This document shows, piece by piece, positions 59,409 through 64,000 of a stretch of DNA of 64,000 bases. Both the position numbers and the translations under genes were made by a program. This stretch comes from Syntrophaceae bacterium (GTDB taxonomy: Bacteria > Desulfobacterota > Syntrophia > Syntrophales > Smithellaceae): the NCBI GenBank assembly GCA_018436925.1, contig JAHDKI010000014.1, positions 62,001 to 126,000 of the forward strand, in the 5' to 3' direction. The notes under the pieces are model-generated. The model was not told the DNA's origin. It was given only the letters and a program-made list of their open reading frames with translations, and did not search any database. Position 1 is the first letter of the stretch. Each line of letters begins with the position of its first letter.

Positions 59409-60783
59409 GGTTTTTATACCCCAAAGCAGTCAAGGCGGAAGGCGAGAGATACGCTTCGAGTGTCTCCTTGCCGAGTTTATTTTCCAGAAAGGATTTCATG
59501 TTCTTTTCCGGTGTGGAGAAAAATTCTTTTAGGAAATCCGCCGCACGATCGTAGCCGATCACGGGTAAAAGCGCGGTTATAATCATCGGGCTATGGTCGA
59601 AATGAAAAGCGCAACGTTCGGCATTGACTTGAATACCCCGGATGTAATCGCAAAGCAGCGTATTGACGGCGCAAAGCAGGTCCAGCGATTCCAGAAGCGC
59701 GTGGGCCAGAAGCGGCAAAAACTCATTGATCTGGAAGGTGCCGCGTGTGGCGGTGTCTGTTACGATCGCGTCATTGGCGATGACCTTGATGCCTGCCTGA
59801 ATGGCTGTTTCGGCAAGCACCGGATTGATCTTGCCCGGCATGATCGATGAACCGGCTTGTAATTCCGGAAGACGAATTTCTCCCAGCAGGTTCATCCGGC
59901 GCAGATCGTCTGCGATCTTGATGAGGTTTGCGGCATGCGCTTTGAGGATGCCGGAGACTTCGACAAAACTATCGGCATTGGCCGTCTCTCCCATCAGATT
60001 CTCTCCTCGAGAAAGACCCAGTCCCGTGATCTCGCGCAGCGTCTCGATGACTGAAAAAATATAATCGCGAGGCGCGGCCAGACCTGTGCCGACCGCGGTT
60101 CCGCCGAGATTCACCACGCGCAGTCGTTCTTCGCATTTGAACGTGCGCCAACGGTCGCGTCCCAGTGCTTCGGCAAAAGCGGAAAATTCGGCGCCCAGCG
60201 TGATGGGAACGGCTTCCTGGAGCTCGGTTCGTCCGATTTTGACGATCGAGGCGAATTCTTTTTCTTTTTCCTGGAACGCGCCCTGCAGGGACGAAATGCC
60301 GTTTGCGAGATCCCGAAGCCTGAAGATGGCTGCGATCTTAACGGCAGTGGGAAAGACATCGTTGGTGGACTGATGGAGATTCACGTCTTCCAAGGGGTGA
60401 ATTAAGAAATAGTCTCCTTTCGCTCCGCCTAGAAACTCGATGGCGCGGTTGGCGATGACTTCATTGAGATTCATGTTGGTTGATGTGCCGGCGCCGCCCT
60501 GAAGGGCGTCAAGCGGAAAATGATCGGAAAGCTGTCCTGATGAGATTTCATCGCAAGCGCGAATAATGGCGGCGTACTTCTCTTCTGACAGGAAGCCGGT
60601 TTGCTGATTCGCCATCGCGCAGGCTTTCTTGATCTGCGCGATAGACCGGATGAGCAGCGGATTAAGCCGGGCGCCGTTTAATCGAAAATTGCGCAGCGCG
60701 CGAAGCGTATGAATGCCCCAGTAGGCGTCTGCGGGAACGTCCTCTTCGCCCAGGAAGTCTTTTTCTTTTCTGAAAGCAGTCAT
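59401..60783 (-). CDS. aspA: Aspartate ammonia-lyase
   Basis: 460 residues from the ATG at 60783; a longer frame upstream runs through the terminator and is not used. QGGAGTSTNMNLNEVIANRA, then HQSTNDVFPTA, then GSSIMPGKINP (residues 311-321) are the superfamily signatures. These fit AspA better than class II fumarase, although activity cannot be proven by eye. It deaminates aspartate to fumarate. In several anaerobes aspA lies among hyd maturation genes, as here with hydF (8-bp overlap). Supply of ammonia for the bridging dithiomethylamine of the H-cluster is one proposed reason. Confidence 0.88.
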   Translation of the reverse strand: MTAFRKEKDFLGEEDVPADAYWGIHTLRALRNFRLNGARLNPLLIRSIAQIKKACAMANQQTGFLSEEKYAAIIRACDEISSGQLSDHFPLDALQGGAGTSTNMNLNEVIANRAIEFLGGAKGDYFLIHPLEDVNLHQSTNDVFPTAVKIAAIFRLRDLANGISSLQGAFQEKEKEFASIVKIGRTELQEAVPITLGAEFSAFAEALGRDRWRTFKCEERLRVVNLGGTAVGTGLAAPRDYIFSVIETLREITGLGLSRGENLMGETANADSFVEVSGILKAHAANLIKIADDLRRMNLLGEIRLPELQAGSSIMPGKINPVLAETAIQAGIKVIANDAIVTDTATRGTFQINEFLPLLAHALLESLDLLCAVNTLLCDYIRGIQVNAERCAFHFDHSPMIITALLPVIGYDRAADFLKEFFSTPEKNMKSFLENKLGKETLEAYLSPSALTALGYKNHG

Positions 60784-60804
60784 ATGACGTTGCGTCACCC
60801 GAAA

Positions 60805-60846
60805 AAGAAAAGAGGTTTGTCCGAAGACGGGCAAACCTCTTTTTAT
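60805..60846. terminator. Bidirectional intrinsic terminator after hydA
   Basis: Stem AAGAGGTTTG with CAAACCTCTT (60810-60841) has T-rich runs on both sides (TTTTCTTTTT on the minus strand and TTTTATTCTT on the plus). It lies 24 nt after the hydA stop and before aspA, so aspA-hydF must have their own promoter or depend on read-through. Confidence 0.8.
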
Positions 60847-60868
60847 TCTTGTTTAAGCAATGAACCGT

Positions 60869-62629
60869 TTACTCATCTTGCTTATGGGGCATTTCCGTTC
60901 CCCGTTTCGTGTAGTGTGTGTGCAAAAGCTCGTGCGACTTGTGCCCCAATGGCTTTTTAAGGAACTTATCGTAGAGGTTCTTCACCGATTCGTTTTCGTG
61001 GGACTGGCGCTTCTTCTGAACCTGTCCGTCGTCGGCGTATAAAGCGGAGGAGCGTTTGATCCTGATTTCATTGTTTGTCGGGATCGGCTCGCCGCCGCCC
61101 GAGACACAGCCGCCGGGGCAGCACATCACTTCGATAAAGGCATAGTCGGCCTTGCCTTCGCGAATCTTGTCCATCAGCTTGCGCGCGTTGCCCAAGCCGT
61201 GGGCGACCGCCACTTTCACATCACCTAAAGGACCGACTTTCACGGCTGCTTCCTTCACGCCGTCCAGACCGCGAACGGGCGTAATATCGAGACTCGGCAG
61301 GTTCTCGCCGGTGACAACGGCGTAGACGGTGCGCAAAGCGGCTTCCATCACGCCGCCCGTAGCGCCGAAAATTGTGCCGGCGCCCGTGTATTCTCCCATC
61401 GGGGCGTCGTAATCTTCATCCGGCAGATTATCAAAATCAATGCCCGCTTCTCTGATCATACGCCCCAGCTCTCGCGTGGTGAGCACATAATCCACGTCGC
61501 GATATCCGCTGCTCGCCATTTCCGGACGCTGGGCTTCAAACTTCTTGGCCGTGCAAGGCATGATGGAGACGGAGACAATATCCTTCGGGTCGATGCCGGC
61601 TGTTTCGGCGTAATAGGTTTTGGCCAGAGCGCCGAACATCTGCTGAGGCGACTTGCAGGTGGACAGATGGTCAAGCAGATCCGGGTAGAAATGCTCACAG
61701 AACTTGATCCAGCCGGGGCTGCACGAGGTGATCATCGGCAGTGTGCCGCCTTCCTTCACGCGTTTTAACAACTCATTGCCTTCCTCGATGATGGTCAAGT
61801 CGGCGGTGAAATTGGTGTCGAAGACGCGATCAAAACCCAGGCGGCGAAGAGCTGCGATCATCTTTCCGGTGACGAGAGAGCCGGGCGGCATGCCGAATTC
61901 TTCGCCGAGCGCCGCGCGAATGGCCGGCGCTTCCTGAACGATCACATGCTTGGTCGGATCCTGAAGGGCTTTCCAGACGAGATCCACCTCGTCTTTCTCG
62001 TAAAGCGCGCCGACGGGGCAGACCAGAATACACTGTCCGCAGGTTACGCAGTTGGATTCGTTCAGAGGCAAGTTCATGGCGGGAACGACCTTGACATCGC
62101 TGCCGCGATGCGCAGGCGTCAACACACTTACGGTCTGAATTTGTTCGCAAACCGTCACGCAGCGATGGCAATCGATACACTTGCGCGAGTCGCGGACGAT
62201 GGAGGGGCTCGATCGGTCGATCAAACCTTCAGAAGGAAATTGCGTATAAGGGAAGCGCACTTCTTTGAGGCCGACGAATTCCGCGACTTTCTGAAGTTCG
62301 CAGCTTCCGTTGCGCACACAGTAGTTGCATTCCTGCGGGTGGTTGGCCAGAAGAAGTTCTACGACCATTTTTCTGGCTTTACGAACTTTTTCCGTATTGG
62401 TATGCACCACCATACCGTCCGAGACGGGGAAAACGCACGCTGCGATGAGCGATCTTTGTCCTTCAACTTCAGTCATGCAAACGCGGCAGGCACCGGGGGT
62501 GTGTTTGATTTCCGGCCAGGCGCAAAGCGTGGGGATCTTGATGCCTGCACTTTTGGCCGCTTCCAGGATGGTTGAGCCCGCAGGCGCCTCCACCGAACGA
62601 TTATCGATAGTCAGTTTTACCATTGACAT
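60869..62629 (-). CDS. hydA: [FeFe] hydrogenase catalytic subunit HydA (multidomain, NADH-linked type)
   Basis: 586 residues behind GGGAGG. Domain order: [2Fe-2S] ferredoxin (Cys36, 48, 51, 65 region), His/Cys [4Fe-4S] segment (HPQECNYC...C), two [4Fe-4S] motifs (CIDCHRC and CVTCGQC), then the H-cluster domain: L1 TSCSPGW (301-307), L2 MPCTAKKFE (357-365), L3 VMCCPGGC (501-508), and the small-subunit-like C-terminal end (LLHTHYTKR). All H-cluster cysteines are present. This form usually works with NADH-binding subunits in electron-confurcating complexes. Confidence 0.96.
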   Translation of the reverse strand: MSMVKLTIDNRSVEAPAGSTILEAAKSAGIKIPTLCAWPEIKHTPGACRVCMTEVEGQRSLIAACVFPVSDGMVVHTNTEKVRKARKMVVELLLANHPQECNYCVRNGSCELQKVAEFVGLKEVRFPYTQFPSEGLIDRSSPSIVRDSRKCIDCHRCVTVCEQIQTVSVLTPAHRGSDVKVVPAMNLPLNESNCVTCGQCILVCPVGALYEKDEVDLVWKALQDPTKHVIVQEAPAIRAALGEEFGMPPGSLVTGKMIAALRRLGFDRVFDTNFTADLTIIEEGNELLKRVKEGGTLPMITSCSPGWIKFCEHFYPDLLDHLSTCKSPQQMFGALAKTYYAETAGIDPKDIVSVSIMPCTAKKFEAQRPEMASSGYRDVDYVLTTRELGRMIREAGIDFDNLPDEDYDAPMGEYTGAGTIFGATGGVMEAALRTVYAVVTGENLPSLDITPVRGLDGVKEAAVKVGPLGDVKVAVAHGLGNARKLMDKIREGKADYAFIEVMCCPGGCVSGGGEPIPTNNEIRIKRSSALYADDGQVQKKRQSHENESVKNLYDKFLKKPLGHKSHELLHTHYTKRGTEMPHKQDE

Positions 62630-62662
62630 TGAGTGATTTTCCTCCCAAATTCTAAATTTCTT

Positions 62663-64000
62663 TTAAACAGCCGCATCGCATCGCAGACAGCGGCAGGCTT
62701 CTTTAATGGCATCTTCGCGACTGAAGCCCAATTCCACTTCGGCAAAATTCATTTTCCGAGTCGCATGATGCAGTTCCGGCATAAGTATCTGCGGGGCTTC
62801 CTGTGAATCATCGTCGATGACCAGAGGAACGAAAATATCTTCCAGCGCGGGCTTCACATACGCAGGTTCACCGTTGGCCACACGGATAGCTCCGTCAATA
62901 TCGTCAGCCGCCTGATGGCCGGCCGCGATGGCCGCGATAACTGTGTCGGGACCGGTTTCCGCATCCCCTCCCGCAAAATAGCGGGAATTGGTTGTGCGCG
63001 ATTTAAAGCCTTTGCCGACGGTATAACAATCCCATTTGTTGATCTCGACGCCGATCTTTTTGTCGATGAAGCTCATATCGGGCACCTGGCCGATCGCGGC
63101 GACCACCGCGTCAACCGCCAGGGAAAATTCGGAACCCTGAATGGAAACCGGTCTTTTCCGCCCGCTCGCGTCAAAATCGCCCAGCTTCATGCGCTGGCAG
63201 GAAATGGAGGACACCTTGCCTTTTTTGCCTTCAATTTTCAGAGGCGCCACCAGGTATTCGATTTTGATGCCTTCTTCTTCGGCGGCCTTGATTTCTTCTT
63301 CGGCCGCAGGCATATCCTGTCTCAGGCGGCGATACAGGATGGTGACTTCCGCGCCCAGACGCAGCGCGACGCGTGCCGCGTCGATGGCGGAGTTTCCGCC
63401 GCCGATGACGGCGACTTTCTTGCCCAGCGTTTTTTCGCCTTTGAGCCATTTATCTTCGTTGTTGTTGAAATCCCGCAGGAATTCCACGCCGCCGAAAACA
63501 TTGCCCAACTCTTCGCCTTCGACGCCCATTTTCGTGCTTTTATGCGCGCCGGTGGCCAGATAGAAGTAGTCGAAATCTTTTTCCAATTGATCGAACGAGA
63601 TGTCACGGCCCACGCGGGTGTTGAGGCGAATTTCAACGCCCAGCGAAGCGATGTCGTCGATTTCGGCCTGCAGGATGTTTCGCGGCAGACGATAGGCCGG
63701 AATGCCCCAGTAGAGCATACCGCCGGCTTTATTCAATTCTTCAAAGACGGTCACTTTGTAGCCGCGCAAAGCCAAGTCGCGTGCCGCAGTCAGTCCTGCA
63801 GGACCGCCGCCGATCACGGCGATTTTTTCTTTGCGGGTGACGGCAACCGGATCAGTCTTCGGACGGGGTGCATTGTCCGTGATGAATCGTTTCAGGAATT
63901 TGATGGCCAGAGGTTCATCCATGTTGCCGCGACGGCACTTGGACTGGCACTTGTGATCGCAGACACGGCCGCATACGGACGGGAAGGGGTTCGTCTGAAG
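62663..64000 (-). CDS. GltD-like FAD/NAD(P)-dependent oxidoreductase of the hydrogenase complex (partial, N-terminus outside window)
   Basis: At least 445 residues are visible; the frame is open at the right edge. The visible start (NPFPSVCGRVCDHKCQSKCRRG) is the cluster region of the glutamate synthase small-subunit fold, followed by the FAD-binding IGGGPAGLTAARDLALRG and the second nucleotide site IGGGNSAIDAARVALRLG. It ends EACRCLRCDAAV. Such proteins are fused to, or sit beside, NuoF-type subunits in NAD(P)H-linked hydrogenases. It is 33 bp upstream of hydA, so it probably delivers electrons from NAD(P)H to it. Confidence 0.85.
   Translation of the reverse strand, partial: LQTNPFPSVCGRVCDHKCQSKCRRGNMDEPLAIKFLKRFITDNAPRPKTDPVAVTRKEKIAVIGGGPAGLTAARDLALRGYKVTVFEELNKAGGMLYWGIPAYRLPRNILQAEIDDIASLGVEIRLNTRVGRDISFDQLEKDFDYFYLATGAHKSTKMGVEGEELGNVFGGVEFLRDFNNNEDKWLKGEKTLGKKVAVIGGGNSAIDAARVALRLGAEVTILYRRLRQDMPAAEEEIKAAEEEGIKIEYLVAPLKIEGKKGKVSSISCQRMKLGDFDASGRKRPVSIQGSEFSLAVDAVVAAIGQVPDMSFIDKKIGVEINKWDCYTVGKGFKSRTTNSRYFAGGDAETGPDTVIAAIAAGHQAADDIDGAIRVANGEPAYVKPALEDIFVPLVIDDDSQEAPQILMPELHHATRKMNFAEVELGFSREDAIKEACRCLRCDAAV

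Noticed and set aside
59401-60783. Class II fumarase
   Set aside because: Signature and neighbourhood (hydF, hydA) favour aspartate ammonia-lyase, though the two families are close and this is not absolute.
1-64000. tRNA or rRNA genes, CRISPR arrays, insertion sequences, prophage or attachment sites
   Set aside because: None seen: no direct repeat arrays, no transposase or integrase genes, and no tRNA-like folds noticed in intergenic regions; a tRNAscan run would be needed to exclude tRNAs fully.

Overview
The window looks like a chromosomal segment of a strictly anaerobic, hydrogen-metabolising bacterium, most likely of the Desulfobacterota (old Deltaproteobacteria, close to Syntrophus/Smithella-type organisms). 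Reasons: an [FeFe] hydrogenase with all three maturases, a membrane-anchored [NiFe] hydrogenase with a full hyp set, pyruvate and indolepyruvate:ferredoxin oxidoreductases, a biotin-dependent acyl-CoA carboxylase, a NikR of the proteobacterial type and moderate GC. This assignment is inference from gene content; there is no rRNA or other marker in the window.

Layout. 1-5.4 kb: the start of an iron-sulfur (NuoG-type) oxidoreductase subunit, a radical SAM protein, and the [FeFe]-hydrogenase maturases hydG-hydE behind a TM1266-type small regulator, with a second TM1266-like paralogue facing them. 5.4-12.3 kb (+ strand): a metal (probably nickel) uptake operon with tonB, a TonB-dependent receptor, an ABC importer and a methyltransferase, then nikR. 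12.4-22.9 kb (- strand): a [NiFe]-hydrogenase operon (small subunit, large subunit, cytochrome b, protease, hypA, hypC, hypD, hypB, hypF, hypE and an FmdE-like protein). 23.3-38.4 kb (- strand): a 15-kb run purC-purE-carboxylase beta-carboxylase alpha-iorA-iorB-carA-porG-porD-porA-porB-carB, in which the carbamoyl phosphate synthase genes are split by a complete pyruvate:ferredoxin oxidoreductase. 38.5-47.1 kb (- strand): two small zinc-ribbon proteins, a P-type cation ATPase, a DUF2294 protein, a kinase-like protein, a HAD-Sua5 fusion and a PEPCK-like DUF4914 protein. 47.2-51.6 kb: small and poorly known genes, a TauE/SafE permease, an Smr protein, and a TetR regulator divergent from a small membrane protein. 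51.7-55.0 kb: clpS-clpA-aat, an N-degron degradation cluster. 55.0-64 kb (- strand): a thioesterase, a U32 peptidase-like protein, a nucleoside deoxyribosyltransferase-like protein, hydF, aspA, the [FeFe] hydrogenase hydA and a GltD-like flavoprotein running off the window.

The functions interlock. The two hydrogenases and their accessory genes handle H2, the nickel importer and NikR feed the [NiFe] enzyme, and the ferredoxin oxidoreductases supply or use the low-potential electrons.

The most unusual signal is not a protein. Four leader regions (before the TM1266-hydG-hydE operon, before purC, before the P-type ATPase and before the DUF4914 operon) share one RNA architecture: a CUGAGAG-like box, seven nucleotides, GG, a variable hairpin, then CGAAAG or CGGAAA. 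All four run into a strong intrinsic terminator whose 5' arm can pair with the bases just before the CUGAG box. This is what a family of terminator-type riboswitches would look like. I do not recognise it as a known class.
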